Shown here: piece after piece, positions 29,176 to 35,993 of the stretch | Layout: the number at the start of each line of letters is the position of its first letter | Position numbering within the stretch: the first letter of the stretch is position 1 | Assembly (NCBI RefSeq): GCF_030817415.1 | Contig: NZ_JAUSZI010000002.1 | Coordinates: 1,426,001-1,490,000 of the forward strand | Direction: 5' to 3' | Origin: Streptomyces umbrinus | Lineage (GTDB): Bacteria > Actinomycetota > Actinomycetes > Streptomycetales > Streptomycetaceae | Length of the DNA: 64,000 bases | Translations under genes and position numbers: made by a program | The notes under the pieces: model-generated | Databases searched by the model: none | Told to the model about the DNA's origin: nothing | What the model saw: the letters and a program-made list of their open reading frames with translations, nothing else

Positions 29176-31338
29176 GTGTCCGACTGGCAGGCGTCCGGGC
29201 AGGACCGGGACGCCGCCCCGCCGCCGGTCGGCCGGCCGCTGCTGTCGCTGACGCTCGCCGCGCTCATGGACGACGTGCACGCGCACTCGGGCGCGGTGTA
29301 TCTGCTGACTCCCGGCGAGCCGGTCCTTGAGATGGCGGTGATGGCCGGTCTGCCCAGGGCCTTCGCGGCGCCCTGGGAGCGGGTGGGCCTGAGCGCGCCG
29401 ATCCCGGTGGCGGAGGCGGCGCGCGACCGACGGCTCGTGTGGGTGGGCGGCGAGGAGGAGATGGCCCGCAACTATCCGCGGATCGCCGTCGTCCTGCCGT
29501 ACCCGTTCGCACTGGCCGCACTGCCGGTGGCGACCGACAGGGCCACCTTCGGGGCGGTCTTCGTGACCTGGCCGGGCTCGCACCCCGCGGAGCTGTCCGA
29601 CCGGGAGCGGGACCATCTCACCGCTGCCTGCGACCGGCTCGCGCTGCGCCTGGAGCGGGCCGTCGAGGAGGGCCGGCCGATCCATCCGGAGCCCGATCTG
29701 ATCGCCCCGGCGTCGGTGGCGACGGTGGCCGGAACCCTCGGCACGGTGGAGGCGGCGCGGATGGTGGCGCGGCTGCCGTACGGGCTGTGCGCGCTCGATC
29801 TGCACGGCCGGATCAGCTTCGCCAACGCGGCGGCGGGCGACCTGCTCGGCCTGCCGGTCAGCGGGCTGCTTGGCACCCAGCTGTGGGCGACCGTGCCGTG
29901 GCTCAACGATCCGGTCTACGAGGACCGCTACCGGGCCGCGCTGCTCAGCCAGCAGGCCACGTCGTTCGTGGCGCTCCGGCCGCCCGCGGACTGGCTGTCG
30001 TTCCGGCTCTATCCCAGTACGAACGGGCTGAGCCTGCGCATCACCCGGGCGCGGGCCGTGGCGCGGGAGGGCCCCGCGGGATTCCGGCACGCGGACACCG
30101 GCACGCGCCTCGTGACCATCTCGCAGGTGCTGAGCCTGGCCGGGGCGCTCACCGAGGCGGTCGGCGTGCAGGACGTGGTGCAACTGGTCGCGGACGAGAT
30201 CGCGCCCGCCGTCGGCAGCCAGGCACTGGTGCTCCTCGGCTCCCAGGCGGGCCGGCTGCACGTCCTCGGGCACCGCGGTTATCCGGATCCGCATGTCGTG
30301 GAGCGCTTCGACGGGATGCCGCTGACCGAGCAGACTCCCGGGGCGCACGCCCTGAGAAGCGGTGTGCCCGCCTTCTTCGACTCCCGTCAGCAGCTGGAGC
30401 GCCTCTACCCGGCCCGGAACTCCACGCCCGACGGCATGGCGGCCTGGGCGTTCCTGCCGCTCATCGCGTCCGGGCGGCCGGTGGGCACCTGTGTCCTCGC
30501 GTACGCCGACCCGCATCCCTTCCCGGCCGACGAGCGTGCCGTGCTGACCAGCCTGAGCGGACTGATCGCGCAGGCGCTGGACCGGGCCCGCCTCTACGAC
30601 GCCAAGCACCAGCTGGCGCACGGTCTGCAGGCCGCGCTGCTGCCGCACTCGCTGCCGTCGCTGCCCGGCATCGAGGCGGCCGCCCGCTATCTGCCCGCGA
30701 CACAGGGCATGGAGATCGGCGGGGACTTCTACGACCTCGTGCCGACGGGCGGCGAGGGAGCGACGGGCGGCCAGGCCGCGGCGGTGATCGGGGACGTGCA
30801 GGGCCACAACGTCACCGCGGCCGGCCTCATGGGGCAGATCCGTACCGCCGTACGTGCGTACACGACCGTCGGCCAGCCGCCCGGGGAGGTCATGAGCAGC
30901 ACCAACCGGCTGATGATCGACCTGGGTACGGAACTCTTCGCGAGCTGTGTCTACCTGCGTCTGGACCCGGCGCACGGGCAGCTCGTGATGGCCCGGGCGG
31001 GCCATCCGCCGCCCCTGCTGAGAAAGCCGGACGGCAAGGTACGGGTCCTGGACCTGGCCGGCGGGCCGCTGCTCGGCATCGACCCGGCCGCCACCTACCC
31101 GACGACCGACGTCGCGCTGCCGCCCGGGTCGCTGCTCGCCCTCTACACCGACGGGCTGATCGAGTCCCCCGGCGTCGACATCGAGGACGCACTGGCCGGC
31201 CTGGCCCAACGCCTCAGCGAGATCGGCGACCGCCCTCTCGACGAGGTCGCCGACTCCCTCGTGGAACACAGCGGAACGGCAGAACAACGGGTGGACGACG
31301 TGGCACTACTCCTGCTCCGCGCCCGCCCCGCCCCGTAA
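29176..31338 (+). CDS. PAS/GAF-SpoIIE PP2C phosphatase
   Basis: A 720-residue regulator with an N-terminal GAF-like segment (about 15-160, 'SGAVYLLTPGEPVLEMAVMAGLPRAFAAPW'), PAS (about 185-300, 'LPYGLCALDLHGRISFANAAAGDLLGLP'), GAF (about 310-470), and a C-terminal SpoIIE phosphatase (about 485-715, 'EIGGDFYDLVP', 'AAVIGDVQGHNVTAAGLMGQIR', 'VDDVALLLLR'). Unlike the protein at 15812 it has no C-terminal HATPase. It probably dephosphorylates an anti-anti-sigma factor in response to a signal bound by GAF/PAS. GTG 29176 has GGAGGAGG 8 nt upstream; GTG 29167 is too close to that site. Confidence 0.88.
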   Translation: MSDWQASGQDRDAAPPPVGRPLLSLTLAALMDDVHAHSGAVYLLTPGEPVLEMAVMAGLPRAFAAPWERVGLSAPIPVAEAARDRRLVWVGGEEEMARNYPRIAVVLPYPFALAALPVATDRATFGAVFVTWPGSHPAELSDRERDHLTAACDRLALRLERAVEEGRPIHPEPDLIAPASVATVAGTLGTVEAARMVARLPYGLCALDLHGRISFANAAAGDLLGLPVSGLLGTQLWATVPWLNDPVYEDRYRAALLSQQATSFVALRPPADWLSFRLYPSTNGLSLRITRARAVAREGPAGFRHADTGTRLVTISQVLSLAGALTEAVGVQDVVQLVADEIAPAVGSQALVLLGSQAGRLHVLGHRGYPDPHVVERFDGMPLTEQTPGAHALRSGVPAFFDSRQQLERLYPARNSTPDGMAAWAFLPLIASGRPVGTCVLAYADPHPFPADERAVLTSLSGLIAQALDRARLYDAKHQLAHGLQAALLPHSLPSLPGIEAAARYLPATQGMEIGGDFYDLVPTGGEGATGGQAAAVIGDVQGHNVTAAGLMGQIRTAVRAYTTVGQPPGEVMSSTNRLMIDLGTELFASCVYLRLDPAHGQLVMARAGHPPPLLRKPDGKVRVLDLAGGPLLGIDPAATYPTTDVALPPGSLLALYTDGLIESPGVDIEDALAGLAQRLSEIGDRPLDEVADSLVEHSGTAEQRVDDVALLLLRARPAP

Positions 31339-31354
31339 GAGAGGCCCGACAAAG

Positions 31355-31410
31355 GCGCCCTTCAGGGGCGCGGGGAACTGCGCGACCAGCCACATGCGGC
31401 CCGCAGACGA
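31355..31410. repeat. Dispersed GC-rich intergenic repeat, copy C (partial)
   Basis: The segment 'GGCGCCCTTCAGGGGCGCGGGG' (22 bp starting at 31355) followed by 'AACTGCGCGACCAGCCACATGCGGCC' shares the stem and the GCGCGACCAGCC block with copies at 739 and 56064 but lacks the central part. The stem may end transcription of the SpoIIE gene just upstream. Confidence 0.6.
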
Positions 31411-31441
31411 CACACCACCCCGAGCCGGCCCCACACACGGA

Positions 31442-31476
31442 GCGGCCCGGCCCCCGGGGGGACCGAGCCGCTGCAA
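31442..31476. terminator. Imperfect GC-rich hairpin between convergent genes
   Basis: CGGCCCGGCCCCC pairs with GGGGGACCGAGCCG through an imperfect stem rich in G and C. It lies between the SpoIIE gene and the convergent protease gene, where a bidirectional terminator is expected. There is no U-tract, as usual in Streptomyces. Confidence 0.45.
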
Positions 31477-31510
31477 ACCAACGAGGCGCCGTTACCGACG
31501 TACGTTCAGG

Positions 31511-32845
31511 TCACTGGTTGTTCGTGAGACCCGACTCGTCGTCCACACCGTCACCGTTCTGGTCCTCGACCTGCCCGTTCTGGTCCTCGACGCCGCCGAC
31601 CTGCTCCTCGCCGCCGACCTCTTCACCGCCGACCGCGTCACCACCGGCACCGGCCTCTTCACCAGCGCCGGCCTCCTCACCGGCACCAGCCTCTTCACCA
31701 GCGCCGGCCTCCTCGCCGGCACCGGCACCCGCGTCGCCCGCACCGAGGGTCGCGCCGACCGCGGCCAGCGCGGTGGTCACCGGCTGGAAGAATGTCTCGC
31801 CGCCGACGGTGCAGTCGCCGCTGCCGCCCGAGGTCAGGCCGATCGCGCTGCCGTCCGCGGTGAACAGGGAGCCGCCGCTGTCGCCGGGCTCGGCGCAGAC
31901 GTTGGTCTGGATGAGACCGGTGACCGTGCCCTCCGGGTAGTTCACGGTGGCGTTGAGGCCGGTGACCTCACCGTCGTTCAGGCCGGTGGTGCTGCCCATC
32001 CGGATGACGGCCTGGCCGACCGCGGCCTCCGCGGCCTGGGTGATCTCCACCGACTGCTGGCCGGTGTTCACCGTGCTGGGGGCCTCGGTCGCCGGGTCGT
32101 CGTACTTGACGAGGGCGAAGTCGCCGTCACCGGGGAACGTGGCGGCCTCGACCGTACCGATGGGCGCGCCTGCCTCGGAGTCCGACCACTGGGCCGCGGC
32201 GACACCGCAGTGCCCCGCCGTCAGGAAGGCCGGGGAGCCGTCGTCGGCGACGACGTTGAAGCCGAGCGAGCAGCGTGCGCCGCCGCCGAAGATGGCGTCG
32301 CCGCCCTCGACGAACGTCTTGAACGTGCCGGCCGACTTCTTGATGGTCGCCATGCCCGAACCGAGGGTGTTGACGGTCGACTCGAGCTGGTCCCACTTTG
32401 CGCCCGTGACGGTGCTGTCGGCGGTGACCTGGATCTTGTTCGTCCTGGGGTCGACGGCCCACGAGGTGCCGGGGATGGTCGCGTCGGCCTTCAGCGTCTG
32501 CGAGGCCGCCGTGAGTTCCTTCGTGCTGTTGTCGACCTGCTGGACGACGGCACCGGCCTCCTCGGCCTGGACGATGATGTTGTTGTCGTCGCCCACGACG
32601 TTGATGATGAGCTGCTGCTTGCCCGAGTCGTAGTAGGCACCGGCATAGGCTTCACCGAGCAGTTCGGCCAGCTGCGAGGCGAGGTCGGACGCCTCCGCGG
32701 CCTTCACCGTTCTGGGGGCGGCACCTTCCGTCGCATCGGTCTGGGACGCCATCGCGTTGGGCAGGATGAGTGCCGCCGCGCCGAGCGCCACCACGCTTCC
32801 TGCGGCTATGACGGCCTTGCGCTTGGGTATCCGCTTGTGACTCAA
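31511..32845 (-). CDS. Secreted streptogrisin-like S1 serine protease with acidic repeat tail
   Basis: A 444-residue preproprotease. Signal peptide about 1-33 ('KRKAVIAAGSVVALGAAALILP'), an inhibitory propeptide about 40-180, then a chymotrypsin-fold domain with His in 'FLTAGHCGVA', Asp in 'GDGDFALVKYDD' and Ser in 'NVCAEPGDSGGSLFT'. These match the streptogrisin/alpha-lytic group. Beyond the domain (from 'LAAVGATLG') the C-terminus holds four GAGEEA hexads and an 'EDQNGQVEDQNGDGVDDESG' segment, acidic and possibly calcium-binding. Streptogrisins are usually about 300-460 residues; the tail is unusual and could anchor or localise the enzyme. The gene is monocistronic. Confidence 0.9.
   Translation of the reverse strand: MSHKRIPKRKAVIAAGSVVALGAAALILPNAMASQTDATEGAAPRTVKAAEASDLASQLAELLGEAYAGAYYDSGKQQLIINVVGDDNNIIVQAEEAGAVVQQVDNSTKELTAASQTLKADATIPGTSWAVDPRTNKIQVTADSTVTGAKWDQLESTVNTLGSGMATIKKSAGTFKTFVEGGDAIFGGGARCSLGFNVVADDGSPAFLTAGHCGVAAAQWSDSEAGAPIGTVEAATFPGDGDFALVKYDDPATEAPSTVNTGQQSVEITQAAEAAVGQAVIRMGSTTGLNDGEVTGLNATVNYPEGTVTGLIQTNVCAEPGDSGGSLFTADGSAIGLTSGGSGDCTVGGETFFQPVTTALAAVGATLGAGDAGAGAGEEAGAGEEAGAGEEAGAGEEAGAGGDAVGGEEVGGEEQVGGVEDQNGQVEDQNGDGVDDESGLTNNQ
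31640..31725. repeat. 18-bp tandem repeat in the protease gene tail
   Basis: About four near-identical 18-bp units encode GAGEEA repeats in the protease C-terminus. High similarity at DNA level suggests recent expansion and possible length variation among strains. Confidence 0.7.
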
Positions 32846-33030
32846 CTTCTTGACCTCCTGGGGACTGGGGGGTCCGAGCCGCCGTCTGGCAGCTGACTGC
32901 GGGCGCCTGGATGGCTGTAGGTACGCAAGCGGTGCGTGTGGCGTTCAACGTCTTTCCTCAACTTCCTTTGCGAAAGCATGATTCAGCTGTCCCGGGTGAC
33001 CGGCCGCCGATGCCGGGGAACAATGCCCGC

Positions 33031-33444
33031 ATGACGCTGACCACCGCTGATGCGGACAAGATCCTCTCGGTGAACTTCGCTCCCTGGGTTCTCGAACTCG
33101 GTCTGTCGGTCGAGGAGTTGGGGGACGGCCGGGCGCTGCTGCGGCTGCCCTGGTCCGATCGGCTGGCCCGGGAGGGCGGCTCGCTGTCCGGGCAGGCGCT
33201 GATGGCCGCGGCTGACACGGCGACGGTGATCGCGGTGTCGGCGGCGCGCGGTGCGTACGGGCCGATGACCACGGTCCAGCAGTCCACGACGTTCCAGCGC
33301 GCGGTCACGGACGCGGACGTCCTGATCGAGGCGGTCGTGACGAAACTGGGCCGCCGGATGGCCTTCGCCGACATCACGATGACCGCCGAGGGCACGGAGG
33401 AGATCGCGGCCCGCGCGAGCACGGTGTACGCGCTGCTCGGCTGA
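33031..33444 (+). CDS. PaaI-family hotdog thioesterase
   Basis: A 137-residue hotdog-fold protein. 'GGSLSGQALMAAADTATVIAVSAARG' is the central helix region carrying the usual acidic residue, and 'MTTVQQSTTFQRAVTDADVLIEAVVTKLGRRMAFADITMTAEG' covers the sheet. Members hydrolyse acyl-CoA thioesters, for example phenylacetyl-CoA or aromatic-CoA. The ATG at 33031 is chosen; other in-frame ATGs lie upstream at 33010 and beyond, without good ribosome-binding sites. It stands alone between divergently read neighbours. Confidence 0.82.
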   Translation: MTLTTADADKILSVNFAPWVLELGLSVEELGDGRALLRLPWSDRLAREGGSLSGQALMAAADTATVIAVSAARGAYGPMTTVQQSTTFQRAVTDADVLIEAVVTKLGRRMAFADITMTAEGTEEIAARASTVYALLG

Positions 33445-33451
33445 TCCGCGG

Positions 33452-33513
33452 CCCACTGCCGGGCCCGGAGCTGCCCATTGCCGGGCCCGGATCCGTTTCC
33501 CGACCGGGATCCG
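33452..33513. terminator. Repeat/hairpin cluster after the thioesterase gene
   Basis: TGCCGGGCCCGGA occurs twice (near 33458 and 33479), each copy containing the palindrome CCGGGCCCGG. Next comes CGGATCC - 11 nt - GGATCCG. Such stacked stems suit transcription termination of the thioesterase gene. Assigned by structure only. Confidence 0.5.
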
Positions 33514-33662
33514 CCACGCATTCCAGTTGCGGGTGACGAAAGGACGACATTCGGGCGCACCGACGGCCATTCGGGTCTATTCCCGTGATGCCATTGGAAA
33601 TCCGATGCCCTCCAATGGATCCCCTATTGGATCTCCGTGTCCCGTCGGCCTACCTTCGAGGC

Positions 33663-34358
33663 ATGGCAAAAATTCTTTTCGTAGTGACCGGTACCGACTT
33701 CTGGACCCTCGCGGACGGCACCAAGCACCCGACCGGCTTCTGGGCCGAGGAGGCCGTCGCCCCGTACAAGGCGTTCAAGGCGGCGGGGTACGAGGTCGTC
33801 GTGGCCACCCCGGGCGGCGTCGTGCCGACCGTGGACCGGGGCAGCCTGGCTCCCGAGTTCAACGGCGGCGAGGAGGGCGCCGCCGAGGTCGCCGCCGCGC
33901 TCGGCTCGTTCGCCGAGCTGCAGCACCCCATCCGTGTGGAGGACGTGGACCTGGACGAGTACGCGGCCGTCTTCTACCCCGGCGGCCACGGCCCCATGGA
34001 GGACCTCGCCGTCAACGCCGACTCGGGCCGGCTCCTCACTCTCGCCCTGGAGTCCGGCAAGCCGCTCGGTGTCGTCTGCCACGCCCCGGCCGCGCTGCTG
34101 GCCGCCACGAAGGAGGACGGCTCCAACGCCTTCGCGGGCTACCGGCTGACCGGCTTCACCAACACCGAGGAGACCCAGGCCGGTTTCGCCGACAAGGCCA
34201 AGTGGCTGCTGCAGGACCGGCTGGTGGAGGCCGGCGCCGATTTCCAGGAGAGCGAGCCGTGGGCGCCGTACGTGGTCGTCGACCGCAACCTCGTCACGGG
34301 CCAGAACCCCGCCTCCTCGGCGCCGCTCGCCACCGAGCTCCTGAAGAAGCTCGGCTGA
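33663..34358 (+). CDS. DJ-1/PfpI superfamily protein (class I glutamine amidotransferase-like)
   Basis: A 231-residue protein. The nucleophile elbow is 'GVVCHAPAALL' (Cys about 139) and the upstream acidic residue 'FYPGGHGPMEDLA'. The layout matches Hsp31/YajL-like type 1 glutamine amidotransferase-like proteins, some of which are glyoxalase III or chaperone-like deglycases. ATG at 33663 (MAKILFVVTGTDFW) starts the conserved fold, though the frame is open earlier. Likely a stress or aldehyde detoxification protein; substrate not readable. Confidence 0.87.
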   Translation: MAKILFVVTGTDFWTLADGTKHPTGFWAEEAVAPYKAFKAAGYEVVVATPGGVVPTVDRGSLAPEFNGGEEGAAEVAAALGSFAELQHPIRVEDVDLDEYAAVFYPGGHGPMEDLAVNADSGRLLTLALESGKPLGVVCHAPAALLAATKEDGSNAFAGYRLTGFTNTEETQAGFADKAKWLLQDRLVEAGADFQESEPWAPYVVVDRNLVTGQNPASSAPLATELLKKLG

Positions 34359-34863
34359 CGCCACTCCCGTAACTCGGGTAACGCCACTCCCGCAACAGAG
34401 GCCATCGGCTTGCACTCCGCCACCACGCGGTAACAGCCCGTTCGGGCCAGGGAGCGGAATCCTGGCTTCAGCAAATCTGCACATCGAATACGCACGCGGG
34501 TCACGGCACGCGACGAATCCACACAGTGGAGCGTCGCGTGCCGCGTCTTTGGAGAGGTGTGCCCGATTCGGGCCGGCACTCTTTGTTGCCGAAATGTGAA
34601 TCACCCCGGGGGCATGTGAAGAAGTCGCCACCGAGACGTGCGCACGCCTGCACCGTTGAGTCGATCCGGCTCTCAAATGCCCTGATCACATGGGTCGTTG
34701 ATTGGATGAGTAGCGCGGCAGCGTGCTTTGATCCATTGCACCGCGGGGGTCGTTCGACGGTTCCCGGTTCCGGGTTCCGGACGCCCGCGATCGCGGCCGT
34801 CCATCTGTCCCCAGAGGGGGCCGCTCCCCCCTTGTGAATATCAATAGGAAGGGAAGTTCCATC
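34359..34863. other. 505-bp intergenic region before the double-glycine peptide gene
   Basis: No convincing gene is present. A direct repeat ACGCCACTCCCG occurs near 34359 and 34381. An 11-bp inverted repeat CGGCACGCGAC / GTCGCGTGCCG (34504-34514 and 34533-34543, 18-nt loop) could terminate the PfpI gene or bind a regulator. A GGTTCCGG-rich stretch lies at 34758-34780. The 3' end carries the ribosome-binding site GGAAGGGAAG. The promoter of the peptide gene should lie here, but I see no clear -35/-10 pair. Confidence 0.5.
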
Positions 34864-35079
34864 ATGAACTCCACCCCCCAGGTTGCCACCGTCGAGATCT
34901 CCGACGCTGAGCTCGACAACGTCTCCGGTGGCCTCTCGGTCAACGCGCTCGGCACCGTCACGGGCGTCGTCGACGGCATCGCCCCGGTTTCCGGCCTGGT
35001 CGACACCGTCGTGGGCACCGTTGAGGGCGCGACCGGCCTGAACACCGCCCCGGTCACCGGCCTGGTCGCCGGCATCTGA
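34864..35079 (+). CDS. Double-glycine leader peptide, candidate NHLM-exported bacteriocin-like precursor
   Basis: A 71-residue peptide. The leader (1-23) ends in 'VEISDAELDNVSGG', the acidic helix plus Gly-Gly site cut by C39 peptidases. The 48-residue core is rich in Gly, Val, Thr and Ala, has no Cys, Lys or Arg, and carries a repeated motif APVSGLV / APVTGLV with related 'GTVTGVV' and 'GTVEGATGL' segments. It is therefore hydrophobic and mildly acidic, unlike cationic class II bacteriocins. GGAAGGGAAG precedes the ATG. A terminator-like hairpin and three export genes follow. No modifying enzyme is nearby. It may be an unmodified bacteriocin, a signal or a surface structural peptide. Confidence 0.8.
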   Translation: MNSTPQVATVEISDAELDNVSGGLSVNALGTVTGVVDGIAPVSGLVDTVVGTVEGATGLNTAPVTGLVAGI

Positions 35080-35107
35080 TCACTCTGTGATCGCATAGCG
35101 TGCCGTG

Positions 35108-35138
35108 AGTCCCGGAACCGCTTCCCGGTTCCGGGACT
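35108..35138 (+). terminator. Strong hairpin between precursor and export genes
   Basis: AGTCCCGGAACC (35108-35119) pairs perfectly with GGTTCCGGGACT (35127-35138) around a 7-nt loop. It lies 29 bp after the peptide stop and 48 bp before the transporter operon. A partial terminator here would yield much more precursor than transporter mRNA, as known for many peptide bacteriocin operons. Confidence 0.8.
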
Positions 35139-35186
35139 TACGGATGTCGTAGTTCGGATCTCATTTCTCGCAGGTGAGGGAAGACC

Positions 35187-35993
35187 GTGCAGTTCCGCCA
35201 ACAGGCCCTCGCCAAGCTGCAGTCGCCGGAGGAGCTCGACCTCCCGGTGCGCTTCGCCCGCCCCCAGGGCTGGCTCGTGCTGTTCGTGACGGTGGTCGTC
35301 ATGGCGGCCGCGTCGGTCTGGGCCGTGACGGGCTCCGTGGCGTCCACGGTGAGCGCGCCCGCCATCCTCACGCACGGGCAGGGCAGTTACCTCCTGCAGA
35401 GCCCTGTCTCCGGCCAGGTGACCGCGGTCGTCGCCGAGCAGGGACAGCGGATCGCCGCGAACGCCCCCGTCCTCAAGGTCCGTACGGCGAAGGGCGAGAC
35501 GGTCGTACGCAGTGTCGCCGCGGGCCGGGTCACCGGGCTCGCCGCCACGATCGGCGCGATCATCAGCACGGGTACGAACGTGGCCGCCGTGGAGAAGGTC
35601 GCCGACGCCGACGACCCGCTGTACGCGACGGTGTACGTGCCCGCCGAGAACGCCGCCACGATTCCCTCGGACGCGGCCGTCGACCTCACCGTCCAGTCCG
35701 CGCCGACCCAGCAGTACGGGGTGCTGCGCGGCCATGTGAAGTCGGTCGACCGGGCCGCCCAGTCGGAACAGCAGATCGCCGCCTTCCTCGGTGACAGCCA
35801 GTTGGGTGAGCAGTTCACGAAGAAGGGCAGGCCGGTGGCCGTCCTCGTCCGGCTCGACCGTTCGTCGGGCACGAAGTCCGGCTACAAGTGGTCGTCGGCC
35901 GACGGTCCGCCGTTCCGGCTGAGCTCCATGACCGTGGGCTCCGGCTCGATCCGCCTGGAGGACCAGCGCCCGATCGATTGGCTGCTGCCGTGA
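35187..35993 (+). CDS. HlyD-like membrane fusion protein of NHLM-type peptide export
   Basis: A 268-residue protein with one N-terminal transmembrane helix ('GWLVLFVTVVVMAAASVWAVTG', about 28-49) and a periplasmic-adaptor-like beta-barrel ('ILTHGQGSYLLQSPVSGQVTAVVAEQGQRIAANAPVLKV'), the lipoyl/barrel-sandwich motif of HlyD proteins. In NHLM (nitrile hydratase leader microcin) systems such an adaptor works with two ABC transporters. GTG start with GAGGGAAG 3 nt upstream. GTGA overlap with the next gene indicates coupling. In a Gram-positive host it may form an extracytoplasmic channel extension. Confidence 0.85.
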   Translation: MQFRQQALAKLQSPEELDLPVRFARPQGWLVLFVTVVVMAAASVWAVTGSVASTVSAPAILTHGQGSYLLQSPVSGQVTAVVAEQGQRIAANAPVLKVRTAKGETVVRSVAAGRVTGLAATIGAIISTGTNVAAVEKVADADDPLYATVYVPAENAATIPSDAAVDLTVQSAPTQQYGVLRGHVKSVDRAAQSEQQIAAFLGDSQLGEQFTKKGRPVAVLVRLDRSSGTKSGYKWSSADGPPFRLSSMTVGSGSIRLEDQRPIDWLLP

